DNA of 64,000 nucleotides from Burkholderiales bacterium. GTDB taxonomy: Bacteria; Pseudomonadota; Gammaproteobacteria; Burkholderiales; Burkholderiaceae_C. The stretch is from positions 434,001-498,000 of the forward strand of contig JACRPO010000012.1 of assembly GCA_016223165.1 (NCBI GenBank), written 5' to 3'. This document shows positions 1-8,821 of this stretch, piece after piece (position 1 is the first letter of the stretch; each line of letters starts with the position of its first letter). Position numbers and translations under genes: made by a program. The notes beneath the pieces were generated by a model. That model worked only from the letters and a program-made list of their open reading frames with translations. It searched no databases and was not told the DNA's origin.

Positions 1-294
1 GGCGGTGTAGGTCGGTGCGCCGCCGGCGCCGAGCTCGACCGATCCCGAGGCGAGCGCCGCGGTGCGGTCGCCGATCTCCCAGTAGAAGGGGCGGATGGGG
101 TTGCAGGCGTTGGTGGCGCTCTGGGCAGTGGCGGTGGCCGCGGCAATGCGCTGGCTTTCGGTGAGTGAGGGTGGGGTGGGCGCGGGCGGCGCCCCGGAGT
201 CGCCACCACACGCCGTCAGCAGCAGTGACGTGGCCACGGCGCAAACGCTCTCGAGCCAGCCGAAGCGGTGTCGTTCGATGTTCGGACTGTTCAT
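1..294 (-). CDS. Putative lipoprotein, 3' end outside the window
   Basis: The N-terminal 98 residues of a secreted lipoprotein are visible; the rest lies beyond the left edge. The ATG at 294 opens a charged N-region, a hydrophobic stretch and a lipobox L-T-A-C with Cys29, followed by Gly-Gly-Asp and a Pro-rich linker typical of a mature lipoprotein tail. The Asp three residues after the Cys gives no firm clue about inner or outer membrane. The part after residue 60 contains a segment reading FYWEIGD. I do not recognise the family. It is transcribed away from the thiolase at 439, so the 144-bp gap between them should hold two divergent promoters. Confidence 0.7.
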   Translation of the reverse strand, partial: MNSPNIERHRFGWLESVCAVATSLLLTACGGDSGAPPAPTPPSLTESQRIAAATATAQSATNACNPIRPFYWEIGDRTAALASGSVELGAGGAPTYTA

Positions 295-438
295 CGCGCG
301 GGAGCATATCTTCCACCGGCCGCCTGCCCATGTCGCGATCTGCCGGCTCAATGCAAACATTCGTGACGCCGTGGGGCGGCGCGGCCGGACAATCTGCGCA
401 TCGACAACACACCCCCGGCCGACCGCCGCCGTCCTTCC

Positions 439-1638
439 ATGAGCTTCACCGACATCGTTCTCGCCGCCGGCGCCCGCACCCCCTTCGGCGACTTCGGCAA
501 GTCGCTGCGCGACCTGCCGCTCACCCAACTCGGCGTGCATGTCGTCAAGGCCAGCCTGGGGCGTGCCGGCATCAGCGCCACGCAGGCCGATCACCTCGTC
601 TTCGGCAACACCGCGCCGGTCGATCACGACGGCCTGTTCGTCAGTCGCAAGGTCGCTCTGCTCGCGGGCCTGCCGGAGGAGAGCTCGGCGCTCGGCGTCA
701 TCCGCGCCTGCGGCACCGGCTCGCAGGCGATCGTCAGCGCCGCGCAGCAGATCCAGAGCGGCCACAGCCGCATCGCCATCGCCGCTGGCGGCGAGAACTT
801 CTCGCGCATTCCCTACCTCGCCCCGCAAATGCGCTGGGGTGCGGTGCGCGGGCCGGTCGAGTTCGTCGACGGGCTGGACCACGTCTATCGCTGCCCCTTC
901 ACCCAGGAGCTGATGGGCGAGACGGCCGAAAGCCTCACCGCGCGCTTCGGCTATGCGCGCGAGGCCATGGACGCCTGGGGCCTGATGAGCCAGCAACGCG
1001 CCGGCGCCGCGATGGCAAGCGGCTTCCTCGCCCGGCAGATCGTGCCGATCGACGTGCCGCAGGGCGGCAAGGGCGGCGCGCGCCGCTTCGAGCACGACGA
1101 GTTTCCGCGGCCGCAGGTCACGGCCGAGAAGCTGGCCTCCCTGAAGCCCGTGTTCCGCAAGGACGGCAAGGGCAGCGTCACCGCGGGCAACTCGAGCGGC
1201 GTCACCGACGGTGCGGCTGCCCTTGTCGTGGCCAGCGGCGACGCGGCCCGTGCCGCCGGCATCCGGCCCGAGGCAATGCTGGTGGACTGGGCCGTGGTCG
1301 GCGTCGCGCCCGAGATCATGGGCGCGGGGCCGGTGCCGGCGATCCGCAAGCTGCTTGAGCGCAACCGCCTGCGCGTCGACGACATCGACTACTTCGAGAT
1401 CAACGAGGCGTTCGCGGTGGTGAACCTGCACGCCGAGAGCGAACTGGGCACGCCGCGCGACCGCACCAACCTGTACGGCGGCGGCATCAGCATCGGCCAT
1501 CCTCCGGGCGCGACAGGCCTGCGCATGACCATCACCGCGATGCACCACCTGGCCGACACGCGCGGCCGCTACGCGGTGATCAGCATGTGTCTCGGTTCGG
1601 GCATGGGCATGGCGACGCTGATCGAGCGCGCCGGCTGA
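439..1638 (+). CDS. Thiolase (acetyl-CoA acetyltransferase family)
   Basis: This 399-residue protein matches the length of classical biosynthetic or degradative thiolases, which condense or cleave 3-ketoacyl-CoA with CoA. The nucleophilic Cys91 sits in R-A-C-G-T-G-S. The later motifs N-E-A-F-A, G-G-I-S-I-G-H-P and C-L-G-S-G near the C-terminus give the Asn, His and second Cys of the active site. The last motif is usually C-x-G-G-G, so one Gly is Ser here. It stands alone on the plus strand and converges with a TRAP transporter operon. No good ribosome-binding site precedes the ATG, but the N-terminus fits the family and no better start follows. The substrate is not shown by the sequence. Confidence 0.9.
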   Translation: MSFTDIVLAAGARTPFGDFGKSLRDLPLTQLGVHVVKASLGRAGISATQADHLVFGNTAPVDHDGLFVSRKVALLAGLPEESSALGVIRACGTGSQAIVSAAQQIQSGHSRIAIAAGGENFSRIPYLAPQMRWGAVRGPVEFVDGLDHVYRCPFTQELMGETAESLTARFGYAREAMDAWGLMSQQRAGAAMASGFLARQIVPIDVPQGGKGGARRFEHDEFPRPQVTAEKLASLKPVFRKDGKGSVTAGNSSGVTDGAAALVVASGDAARAAGIRPEAMLVDWAVVGVAPEIMGAGPVPAIRKLLERNRLRVDDIDYFEINEAFAVVNLHAESELGTPRDRTNLYGGGISIGHPPGATGLRMTITAMHHLADTRGRYAVISMCLGSGMGMATLIERAG

Positions 1639-1696
1639 GCGAGGAGGCTGCGCCCGCGACACGCCGCCGCCCCTCGGCGACAACAACGCCAGCGCG

Positions 1697-2965
1697 CTAC
1701 AGCAGCGCCAGCGAGATCGCCGGCACGTAGCTGATCAGCGCCAGCGCGACCAGCCGCACGCCGTAGAACGGCGCGACGCCGCGCACCACCTCGTGCACCG
1801 GCAGCTTGGTCACGCCGCTCATGACGAACAGGTTCAGCCCGACCGGCGGTGTCAGCGTCGCGATCTCGACGTTGGCGACCATGATCACCGCGAAGTGGAC
1901 CGGGTTGATCCCGAGCGAGGTCGCCACCGGAAACAGCAGCGGCGAGGTCAGCACGATCATCGCCACGCCGTCGATGAACATGCCGAGGATCAGCAGGATC
2001 ACGTTGGCCAGCAGCAGGAACTGCCACGGCGTCATCCTGGCCTCGACGATCGCGTCGACGATCGCCGCCGAGACGCCCATGCGCGCCATCATGAAGCCGA
2101 CCAGGCTGCCGCCCATGACGATGGCGAAGATCATGGTCGTCTGCAGCAGCGACTCCTGCACCACGCTCCAGGCGCCGCGCAGGTTCACGCTGCGGTAGAC
2201 CAGCAGGCACAGCAGCGCCGCATAGGCAGCCGCGAAGGCCGACACCTCGGTCGGCGTGAGGTAGCCGGTGTAGATGCTGCCGATCACCAGCACCGGCATC
2301 ACGATCACCGGTGCGGCCTTGGGCACACGCGCCGCGAACCCGCGCCAGTCGGGGCGGGCGATCGTGCGGCCGTAGCCGTGCCGCCGCGTCAGGTAGGCCA
2401 CCGCCAGCATCAGCATGGCCGCCTCCATCAAGCCGGGCAGCACACCGGCGATGAACAGCCGGTCCACCGGCAGGCCGACGATCGAGCCGATGAGGATGAA
2501 GCCGAGCGACGGCGGGATCATCAGGCCGAGCGTGCCGCCCACCGCGACGATGCCCGCGGCGAAGCGCGCGGGATAGCCGTCATCCTTCAGGCCGCTGACC
2601 ACTGCCGAGCCGATCGCCGCCGCCGAGCCGACGCTCGAGCCGGAGATCGCGGCGAAGAACACGGAGGCGATCATCACCGTCAGCGCAAGCCCGCCGCGCG
2701 CCGCGCGCACCAGCGTGCCGATCAGGTCGATCAGCATGCCGGCGATGTTGCCGCGCATCATCAGGTTGCCGGCCAGCACGAACAGCGGAATCGCCATCAG
2801 CGCATAGCTGTTGACCGACTTGAACGCGGTCTGCGCGATCACCGCCATCGGCACGCCCTGCACCAGCAGCACGAGCGCGGTGGTGACGATGCCCATCGCC
2901 ACCGCCACGTGCGAGCCCACCGCCAGCAGCGCCAGCATGGCGGCGAAGGTGAAGAACATCAGCAT
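1697..2965 (-). CDS. dctM: TRAP transporter large permease (DctM family)
   Basis: The 422-residue, very hydrophobic protein has the 11 to 12 membrane segments and usual length of DctM, the channel subunit that moves a carboxylate solute with sodium across the inner membrane. Family landmarks include P-L-F-V-L-A-G-N near residue 60, G-S-A-A-A-I-G and the late T-P-P-V-G-L-N-L segment. It is the last gene of a DctP-DctQ-DctM operon read toward the left. It starts 19 bp after the small permease gene. The divergent GntR gene and the B12 mutase operon suggest, as inference, that this transporter feeds the mutase pathway. Confidence 0.93.
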   Translation of the reverse strand: MLMFFTFAAMLALLAVGSHVAVAMGIVTTALVLLVQGVPMAVIAQTAFKSVNSYALMAIPLFVLAGNLMMRGNIAGMLIDLIGTLVRAARGGLALTVMIASVFFAAISGSSVGSAAAIGSAVVSGLKDDGYPARFAAGIVAVGGTLGLMIPPSLGFILIGSIVGLPVDRLFIAGVLPGLMEAAMLMLAVAYLTRRHGYGRTIARPDWRGFAARVPKAAPVIVMPVLVIGSIYTGYLTPTEVSAFAAAYAALLCLLVYRSVNLRGAWSVVQESLLQTTMIFAIVMGGSLVGFMMARMGVSAAIVDAIVEARMTPWQFLLLANVILLILGMFIDGVAMIVLTSPLLFPVATSLGINPVHFAVIMVANVEIATLTPPVGLNLFVMSGVTKLPVHEVVRGVAPFYGVRLVALALISYVPAISLALL

Positions 2966-2984
2966 CGGGCTCTTTTCACGCCGC

Positions 2985-3545
2985 TCAGACCTGCGCGCCG
3001 GAGGAGGCGTCCGGCGGCGCCGCGGCGAACGCGTCGCCGCCGCGGGCCCAGACCACCAGGCACTGCGCGTAGTAGCCGAACCATGCGACCGCGCCGAGCG
3101 GCATCGCCAGGAAGACCACCCACTGCGGAATGTCGAGCGACGACTCCGACATCATGCCCATCGAGTGGTAGCGCAGCAGCTGTGGCAACGAGGCACCGAA
3201 CAGCACCGCCGCGAACGCGAGCCCGGCGATGAGCGCCACCAGGTGCATCGCGCGCCGCACCCGCGGCGGCATCGCATCGACGAGCAGTTCCGTGCGGATG
3301 TGCAGCCCGCGGCGCCCGGCCAGGCCGAGCGTGAGGAAGAAGGCCCAGATCATCAGGAAGCGCACCGCCTCCTCGGCCCAGAAGTAGCTCACACCGGCGA
3401 GCGAGCGGCTGAAGCCCTCGAACAGCATCACCAGTGCGGAGGCTAGGAACAGCGCCGACGAGACGGTCAGCAGAGGCCCCGATTCGAAGCGCGACCACCA
3501 CGACACGCGCCGGGATTTGCCAGCGCGCTCAGGATCGGGGCGCAC
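2985..3545 (-). CDS. dctQ: TRAP transporter small permease (DctQ family)
   Basis: A 186-residue inner-membrane protein with four predicted membrane helices, the fold of DctQ. DctQ clamps DctM and docks the periplasmic binding protein. The segment around residues 55 to 70 has the usual W-A-E-E and F-L-M-I-W signature. The start is a GTG only three bases after the stop of the binding-protein gene, so translation is probably coupled. The C-terminal 20 residues are polar and Ala/Pro-rich. Family assignment is strong from position and topology; sequence identity in DctQ is always weak. Confidence 0.85.
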   Translation of the reverse strand: MRPDPERAGKSRRVSWWSRFESGPLLTVSSALFLASALVMLFEGFSRSLAGVSYFWAEEAVRFLMIWAFFLTLGLAGRRGLHIRTELLVDAMPPRVRRAMHLVALIAGLAFAAVLFGASLPQLLRYHSMGMMSESSLDIPQWVVFLAMPLGAVAWFGYYAQCLVVWARGGDAFAAAPPDASSGAQV

Positions 3546-3548
3546 CGG

Positions 3549-4559
3549 CTACTTCTTCGCGCCGCAGCGCGCCCCCAGCGCCGACAGCGCCTGCGCCGCG
3601 TCCGGGTGCTTGTCGACGAACGCCTTGTTGCCGACGGCGGCGCGGTCCTTCCAGCGGCGTGTCTCGTCGGCCGACGCGGTGCGGAACACCGCGCCCTGGG
3701 CCTTCATCTTCTCGACGATCTGCGCGTCGGCGTCGATGGCCTCCTTCCATTGCCGCGAGGCGATCGCGTCGATCGCGTCGACCACGGCCTTGCGCTGGGC
3801 CTCGGGCAGCGCGTCGAACCACTTGCCGTCCACCAGCACCGCGTAGGTGCCGAGCGACATGCCCGGCACGTACCAGGCGTACTTCGCCGAGATGCCGATG
3901 TTCTCGGACCAGCCGGCGGGCGACGTGAACACGCCGTCGATCGCGCCCTGCGAAAGCGCCGTGCCCATCTCGGAGGCGGGCATCGACACCGCGCTGGCGT
4001 CCAGCGCCTTGACCATGTCGAGCAGCACGCGGCCGCCGGTCACGCGCACCTTCATGCCCTTCATGTCCTCGAGCTTCTGCACGTCCTTGCTCTTGAACAC
4101 GAACAGGAGGTCGGCGGTGCGCAGCAGGCCAAGCATGCGCAGCCCGCGCGGCGCGAGGTAACCCGACAGCAGGTCGGTCATGCCCCGGGAGAAGCAGCGG
4201 TCCTGCATCTGCGCGTCGGCCAGCGTGAACGGCAAGGTGACGATGCCGGCGCGCGGGTCGATGGTCTCCAGCCGCGCAGCCAGCGGCCACACCATGTGCA
4301 CGGCGCCGGTGCCGAGCGCGGCCACCGCGTCCTGGTCGTTGTAGAGCTGGCTGGCGGGGAACAGCTTGCCGGTGAGCGCGCCGCCGCTGCGCTTCTTGAT
4401 GTCTTCGGCGAACTCGGCCATGTAGCGCGTCTTCCAGTGGGTGACGGCGATTTCGCTCGTCAGCACCATCTCGGCGGCACGGGTGGGCAGGGCAAGGGCG
4501 ATCAGCGCCGCCACGAAGGTCCATGCGGCCGCCCGGCGGCCGGTAAGGAAAGCAGGCAC
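3549..4559 (-). CDS. dctP: TRAP transporter substrate-binding protein (DctP family)
   Basis: Periplasmic solute receptor of 336 residues. I chose the GTG at 4559 because GAGGAGA lies about seven bases upstream and a clean signal peptide follows, ending A-L-P-T-R-A before A-E-M-V-L. Opening the frame further upstream only adds basic residues that would precede the signal. The conserved DctP region with the carboxylate-binding Arg is seen in M-K-V-R-V-T-G-G near residue 165, followed by the alternating pattern ending in Q-G-A-I-D-G. It opens the operon, divergent from the GntR gene. The ligand is unknown; organic mono- or dicarboxylates are typical. Confidence 0.9.
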   Translation of the reverse strand: MPAFLTGRRAAAWTFVAALIALALPTRAAEMVLTSEIAVTHWKTRYMAEFAEDIKKRSGGALTGKLFPASQLYNDQDAVAALGTGAVHMVWPLAARLETIDPRAGIVTLPFTLADAQMQDRCFSRGMTDLLSGYLAPRGLRMLGLLRTADLLFVFKSKDVQKLEDMKGMKVRVTGGRVLLDMVKALDASAVSMPASEMGTALSQGAIDGVFTSPAGWSENIGISAKYAWYVPGMSLGTYAVLVDGKWFDALPEAQRKAVVDAIDAIASRQWKEAIDADAQIVEKMKAQGAVFRTASADETRRWKDRAAVGNKAFVDKHPDAAQALSALGARCGAKK

Positions 4560-4640
4560 GACAGGTCTCCTCGCGGTTCGTTCGGAAAGCCGGGGCTCGC
4601 GAGCCGGCGATGCCCGGCACTCGGCCCGCTCCAGGCCATT

Positions 4641-4662
4641 TGTTATGATATTACATCCTATG
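4641..4662 (+). promoter_or_regulatory. Candidate promoter and near-leaderless start of the GntR gene
   Basis: TG-T-TATGAT at 4641 to 4649 is an extended -10 element. Transcription from it would begin about seven bases later, only a few bases before the ATG at 4660, and no ribosome-binding site precedes that ATG. The segment is AT-rich in an otherwise GC-rich window and contains imperfectly symmetric ATG and CAT triplets, so it may also carry the regulator's operator for the divergent TRAP operon. Not tested. Confidence 0.4.
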
Positions 4663-5454
4663 ATCGGAGATCTGTCCAGCACTGCCATTCCCGGCGCGAG
4701 CCCGTTGCCCCGGCACGCCCTCGTGGCGCGCGCGCTCGTCGAGCAGATCGGCGCCGAGCGCTATCGCGTCGGCGAGTTGTTGCCGACCGAAGCCCAGCTC
4801 TGCCGGCAGTTCGGCGTGTCGCGCACCACGCTGCGCGAGGCGGTGAGATGGCTGCGCGCCCACGGCATGGTGTCGGCGCGTGCCGGCGTAGGCACCAAGG
4901 TGCTCGCCCGCGAGCCGAATGTGCGTTACGTGCACGCCATCAACTCCATCGCCGACGTGTTCCAGTACGCCAAGGACTCGCGCGCGCCGGTGGTGCTGGC
5001 CAGCCAGGAGTTCGACACCGGCCCGCAGGATGCCGAACTCCTGCGCTGCCCTCCCGGCCAGCGCTGGCTGCGCATCGAGCTGACGCGTGCGTTTCGCGGT
5101 GACGACACGCCGATCCTGCACGCCGTGGCCTGGGTTCCGCAGGCCTACCAGGGTATCGCCCGGCTGGTGCCGCTGCGCAGCAGCCCGATCTACAAGCTGC
5201 TCGAATCCGAGTATCAGGAGCCGGTGCTCCGCGTCGATCAGGAGTTCAAGGCCGCACGCCTGAGCGCCCGGATCGCACGCCTGCTCGGCGCGGCGCGCGC
5301 CGGGGCACCGGCGCTGTGCGTTGTGCGGCACTACTACGGCCGCGGCGAGCGGTTGCTGTTGGTGACGCAGAGCCACTACCGAGCCGACCGCTACAGCTAT
5401 CGCATCGGGCTGCGCTTCGACGCGAGCGGCACCGAGGCGGCGGCGCGCAGGTAG
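4660..5454 (+). CDS. GntR-family transcriptional regulator (HutC/UTRA type)
   Basis: The 264-residue protein has an N-terminal winged helix (residues about 15 to 85) with the GntR hallmark L-P-T-E-A-Q-L-C and F-G-V-S-R-T-T-L-R-E-A. A UTRA ligand domain follows from about residue 100 to 255. UTRA domains bind small effectors, often the substrate of the controlled pathway. It lies between the TRAP operon, divergent with about 100 bp between, and the B12 mutase operon 18 bp downstream on the same strand. The simplest inference is that it controls both. The start is the first ATG after the AT-rich promoter; there is no Shine-Dalgarno sequence. Confidence 0.88.
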   Translation: MIGDLSSTAIPGASPLPRHALVARALVEQIGAERYRVGELLPTEAQLCRQFGVSRTTLREAVRWLRAHGMVSARAGVGTKVLAREPNVRYVHAINSIADVFQYAKDSRAPVVLASQEFDTGPQDAELLRCPPGQRWLRIELTRAFRGDDTPILHAVAWVPQAYQGIARLVPLRSSPIYKLLESEYQEPVLRVDQEFKAARLSARIARLLGAARAGAPALCVVRHYYGRGERLLLVTQSHYRADRYSYRIGLRFDASGTEAAARR

Positions 5455-5472
5455 CCGCAGGAGCGCGCATCG

Positions 5473-6891
5473 ATGCCGATCACCCTCGCCGTGGACTTCG
5501 GCAGCACCTACACCAAGCTGGTCGCCATCGACGCCGAGGGCGAAACGCTGGTGGGCACCGCGCAGTCGCCGACGACGGTGCAGGAAGGCATCGACGTCGG
5601 GCTCGACCGGGCGCTCGAGGCGCTGCGGTCGTCGTGCGGCGTGCGGCGCAGCGACATCGCGCGCACCTTCGCCTCGTCGAGCGCGGCCGGCGGGCTGCGC
5701 ATGGTGGCCATCGGTCTGGTGCCCGACCTCACCGCCGAGGCCGCGCGACGCGCGGCGCTCGGTGCCGGCGCGAAGGTGCTGCGCGTGTGCTCCTACGACC
5801 TTTCGCAGCGCGACCTGGCCGAACTGGCCGCCCTCGCGCCCGACATGCTCCTGCTGTGCGGCGGCACCGACGGCGGCGAGCGCCGCACGATCCTGCGCAA
5901 CGCCGCGGCACTGGCCGGCTCGACGCTGCGCGTGCCGGTGGTGGTGGCCGGCAACCGCGCGGTGCAAGACGAGGTCGAGGCCACGCTGCGCGGCGCCGGC
6001 GTCGAGTGCGTGGTCGTCGGCAACGTGCTGCCCGAGCTCGACCGGCTCGATGTCGAGCCGGCACGCAGCGCCATCCGCGCGATCTTCATGCAGCGCATCA
6101 CGCAGGCCAAGGGGCTGGACCGGGCGCGCGCCTTCGTCGGCGACATCGTGATGCCGACACCGATGGCGGTGCTCGAAGGCGCGCGGCTGTTGGCCTCGCC
6201 CGAAGGCGGCGGGCTCGGCGAGCTGCTCGTGGTCGACGTCGGCGGCGCGACGACCGACGTGCATTCGGTGGCGAGCGGCGCGCCGTCGTCGCCCGGACTG
6301 GTGCCGCGTGGCCTGCCGGAGCCGCACGCCAAGCGCACCGTCGAAGGCGATCTCGGCATCCGCGTCAACGCCGCCACCATCCTGGAGTCCGTCGGCGCGG
6401 CGCGCGTTGCCGCCGCGTTGGGTGCGGGCGCGGGCGAGGCCGACATGGCCGCGGTCGCCGAGCGCGTGCGCGCGCTCGCCGCCGACGTGACGCGCGTGCC
6501 CCCCGACGCCGCCGCGCACGCGCTGGACGCCGCGCTGGCCGCATTGGCGGTCGACACCGCACTCGAGCGCCATGCCGGGCAGGTGAGCACCGCCTACACC
6601 CCCACCGGCGCGGTGCAGCTGCTGCACGGCAAGGACCTGTCGAACGTCTCGATGGTCATCGGCACCGGCGGCGTGTTCGCGCACGGCCGCCATCCGCGGC
6701 GCATCCTCGAGGCGGCCTGCCGCAGCGAACGCTCGCCGACCTCGCTGCGCCCGCGTGCGCCGGCGCTGCGCGTCGATTCGCGCTACACGCTGTTCGCCGC
6801 CGGCCTGCTGGCGCCTTCAGCCCCTCGCGCGGCGGCCGCGGTCGCTGCGCGCCATCTCCAACCCGCGGAGGACGACGCCCATGACGTCTGA
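5473..6891 (+). CDS. glmL: MutL/GlmL-type accessory protein of a B12-dependent mutase
   Basis: The 472-residue protein has the actin/hexokinase-type nucleotide-binding fold of the MutL family. The phosphate loop is V-D-F-G-S-T-Y-T-K near residue 10, and [12 protein letters not shown] near residue 255 is the second one. In clostridial clusters this gene sits with the two glutamate mutase subunits and is thought to be a reactivating chaperone for the cobalamin enzyme. GGAG precedes the ATG by about ten bases. Its last 11 bases overlap the small-subunit gene in another frame, so the three genes form a tight operon. Assignment to the family is strong; the chaperone role is by analogy. Confidence 0.88.
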   Translation: MPITLAVDFGSTYTKLVAIDAEGETLVGTAQSPTTVQEGIDVGLDRALEALRSSCGVRRSDIARTFASSSAAGGLRMVAIGLVPDLTAEAARRAALGAGAKVLRVCSYDLSQRDLAELAALAPDMLLLCGGTDGGERRTILRNAAALAGSTLRVPVVVAGNRAVQDEVEATLRGAGVECVVVGNVLPELDRLDVEPARSAIRAIFMQRITQAKGLDRARAFVGDIVMPTPMAVLEGARLLASPEGGGLGELLVVDVGGATTDVHSVASGAPSSPGLVPRGLPEPHAKRTVEGDLGIRVNAATILESVGAARVAAALGAGAGEADMAAVAERVRALAADVTRVPPDAAAHALDAALAALAVDTALERHAGQVSTAYTPTGAVQLLHGKDLSNVSMVIGTGGVFAHGRHPRRILEAACRSERSPTSLRPRAPALRVDSRYTLFAAGLLAPSAPRAAAAVAARHLQPAEDDAHDV

Positions 6892-7330
6892 CGACCCCAC
6901 CCTCGTGCTCGGTGTGATCGGCGCCGACATCCACAACATCGGCATCACGATCCTCGGCTCGGCGCTGCGCGCAGCCGGGTTCCGCGTGGTGAGCCTGGGC
7001 ATCCTGGTGTCGCAGGAGGAGTTCGTGAAGGCCGCCGTGGAGACGGCCGCCGACGCGATCCTCGTGTCCTCGCTGTGCGGCCACGGCGAGCTCGACTGCC
7101 CCGGCCTGCGCGCCCGCTGCATCGAAGCCGGCATCGGCGGCATCGTGCTCTACGCCGGCGGCAACCTCGTCGTCGGCAAGCAGGACTGGGCGCCGGTCGA
7201 GGCGCGCTTCGTCGCGATGGGCTACGACCGCGCCTACCCGCCGGGCACGACGCCGCAGCAGGTGATCGCCGCGCTGCGCGCCGACATCGCCGCGCGCGCC
7301 GACGCGGCCCGCACCGGAGCCGACGCATGA
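6881..7330 (+). CDS. glmS: Glutamate mutase-like small subunit (B12-binding, GlmS/MutS type)
   Basis: The 149-residue protein is a cobalamin-binding Rossmann domain. It carries G-A-D-I-H-N-I-G near residue 15, the D-x-H-x-x-G motif whose His replaces dimethylbenzimidazole as the lower cobalt ligand. S-S-L-C-G-H-G-E near residue 65 and [11 protein letters not shown] near residue 90 follow the clostridial GlmS pattern closely. The stop overlaps the ATG of the large subunit as ATGA. A GGAGG stands about ten bases before the ATG. With the large subunit it should form the active dimer with adenosylcobalamin at the interface. Confidence 0.93.
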   Translation: MTSDDPTLVLGVIGADIHNIGITILGSALRAAGFRVVSLGILVSQEEFVKAAVETAADAILVSSLCGHGELDCPGLRARCIEAGIGGIVLYAGGNLVVGKQDWAPVEARFVAMGYDRAYPPGTTPQQVIAALRADIAARADAARTGADA

Positions 7331-8784
7331 GCCGCGCCGACGCCAGCCCGCCCTCGATGCGACGCTGGAGCGACGACCGCTTCGATGCGATGCGCCGGCA
7401 GGTGCTCGCCGCCTGGCCCACCGGCGCCGAGGTGGATCTCGACGAGGCCGCCGCCTATCACCGCGCACAGCCGCCGGGCAAGAACACGGCCCACGTGCTG
7501 GCGCAGGCGCGCGAGCAGCGCCGCACGCTGGTGCAGCCGCGCGCCGGCGTGGCCGAGATCGAGCCGCAGATCGCGCTGCTGTCGAGGCTGCGCGCGGCGG
7601 GCGCCGACCTGCTGCCGACCACCGTCGACTCCTACACGCGCGAATGCCGCTACGCCGAAGCCGAGCGCGGCCTCGCGCAAAGCCGCGAGGCTGGCCGTTC
7701 GATGCTCAACGGCCTGCCGGCGGTGAACCACGGCGTGCGCGGCTGCCGCCGCATCGCCGACGCCGTCGACGCGCCGCTGTTCGCGCGCACCGCCTCGCCC
7801 GACTGCCGGCTGACGCACGAGGTGATGTACGCCGGCGGCTACACCTCGTGCACCGCCGGGCCCGTCGTCTTCTCCCTCGGCTACGCCAAGGACTACCCGC
7901 TCGCGCGCGCCATCGAGTGCTGGCAGTACTCCTACCGCATGATGGGCGCCTACCACGAGCGCGGCGTGACGCTGAGCGTCGAGCACTACCTGCCGATCTC
8001 GACGCTCGTGCCGCAGTCGATGTCGATGGCCTGCGTGATCCTCGACTCGCTGATCGCCGCGGCGCAGGGCGTGCGCTGCATCTCGCTGGGCATCGGCCAG
8101 CAGTGCCAGCTGGCACAGGACGCGGCGGCGCTGCGTGCCTATCCGCGGCTGGGCCGCCACTACCTCGACCGCTTCGGCTTCCGCGACGTGGCGCTGTCGA
8201 CCGTAATGTCGCAATGGATGGGCGGCTTCCCGCCCGACGAGGGCCAGGCCTTCGGCGTGATCTGCATGGCCGCGCTCGCCGGCTACCTGGGCGGCGTGAC
8301 CTACATGATTTCCAAGTCGCCGCACGAGGCCTTCGGCGTGCCCACCGCGGAGGCCAACATCCACGGCCTGACCGCCTCGAAGATGGTGCTGCGCATGCTG
8401 GCCGACCAGCGCCTCGCGCCGATCGCCGAGATCGCCGCCGAGCAGGAGATCGTCGAAGCCGAAGTGCGCGCGATCGTCGACGCCGCGCTCGACCTCGGCG
8501 ACGGCGACGCCGCCGCGGCGGCGGTGCGCGCCGTCGAGGCCGGCGTGATCGACGTGCCGTTCTCGCCGCACCGCTCGAACGCGAACCGCGCGCTGCCGGC
8601 GCGCGACTGGCGCGGCGCGGTGCGCTTGGCCGAGTTCGGCAACGTGCCGATCCCTGAGCCGGTGCGCGCCTACCACCGCGAGCAGCTCGCGCGGCGCAGC
8701 GCCGGGCGCGCGCCGCGCGAGCCGTGGGAGCTACTGCTGGCCGACGTGAACGCGATCGCCGACGGGGTGCTGTTGCCGGAGTGA
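7327..8784 (+). CDS. glmE: Glutamate mutase-like large subunit (GlmE/MutE type), altered active site
   Basis: This 485-residue TIM barrel matches clostridial GlmE along its length. GlmE with GlmS rearranges L-glutamate to (2S,3S)-3-methylaspartate by radical chemistry. Compared with the Clostridium cochlearium enzyme as I remember it, Arg66, Arg100, Arg149 and Tyr181 are kept here as Arg72, Arg105, Arg154 and Tyr186. His150 has become Thr155, Glu171 has become Thr176 and Tyr177 has become Phe182. The GYGECGN stretch is GIGQQCQ, and the region before L-V-P is one residue shorter. A dicarboxylate is therefore still plausible as substrate, but binding of an alpha-amino group is doubtful. No methylaspartate ammonia-lyase gene is in the window. 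Confidence 0.9.
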   Translation: MSRADASPPSMRRWSDDRFDAMRRQVLAAWPTGAEVDLDEAAAYHRAQPPGKNTAHVLAQAREQRRTLVQPRAGVAEIEPQIALLSRLRAAGADLLPTTVDSYTRECRYAEAERGLAQSREAGRSMLNGLPAVNHGVRGCRRIADAVDAPLFARTASPDCRLTHEVMYAGGYTSCTAGPVVFSLGYAKDYPLARAIECWQYSYRMMGAYHERGVTLSVEHYLPISTLVPQSMSMACVILDSLIAAAQGVRCISLGIGQQCQLAQDAAALRAYPRLGRHYLDRFGFRDVALSTVMSQWMGGFPPDEGQAFGVICMAALAGYLGGVTYMISKSPHEAFGVPTAEANIHGLTASKMVLRMLADQRLAPIAEIAAEQEIVEAEVRAIVDAALDLGDGDAAAAAVRAVEAGVIDVPFSPHRSNANRALPARDWRGAVRLAEFGNVPIPEPVRAYHREQLARRSAGRAPREPWELLLADVNAIADGVLLPE

Positions 8785-8821
8785 GCCGGCGGGGCGCCGC
8801 CGTGAGGCGACGCGCAGGGGC

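Noticed and set aside
3549-4688. DctP with a 43-residue extension before the signal peptide
   Set aside because: It would run across the GntR start and bury the signal peptide; GTG 4559 has a good ribosome-binding site.
5473-8784. Methylmalonyl-CoA or isobutyryl-CoA mutase
   Set aside because: The large subunit matches GlmE in length and in the P-R-A-G-V and Y-A-K motifs, and the accessory gene is MutL-type, not a MeaB-type GTPase.
8785-8821. Terminator between the mutase operon and the CDGSH gene
   Set aside because: A GGCGG/CCGCC hairpin can be drawn, but it is short and lacks a T-run; any random GC-rich stretch would give one.
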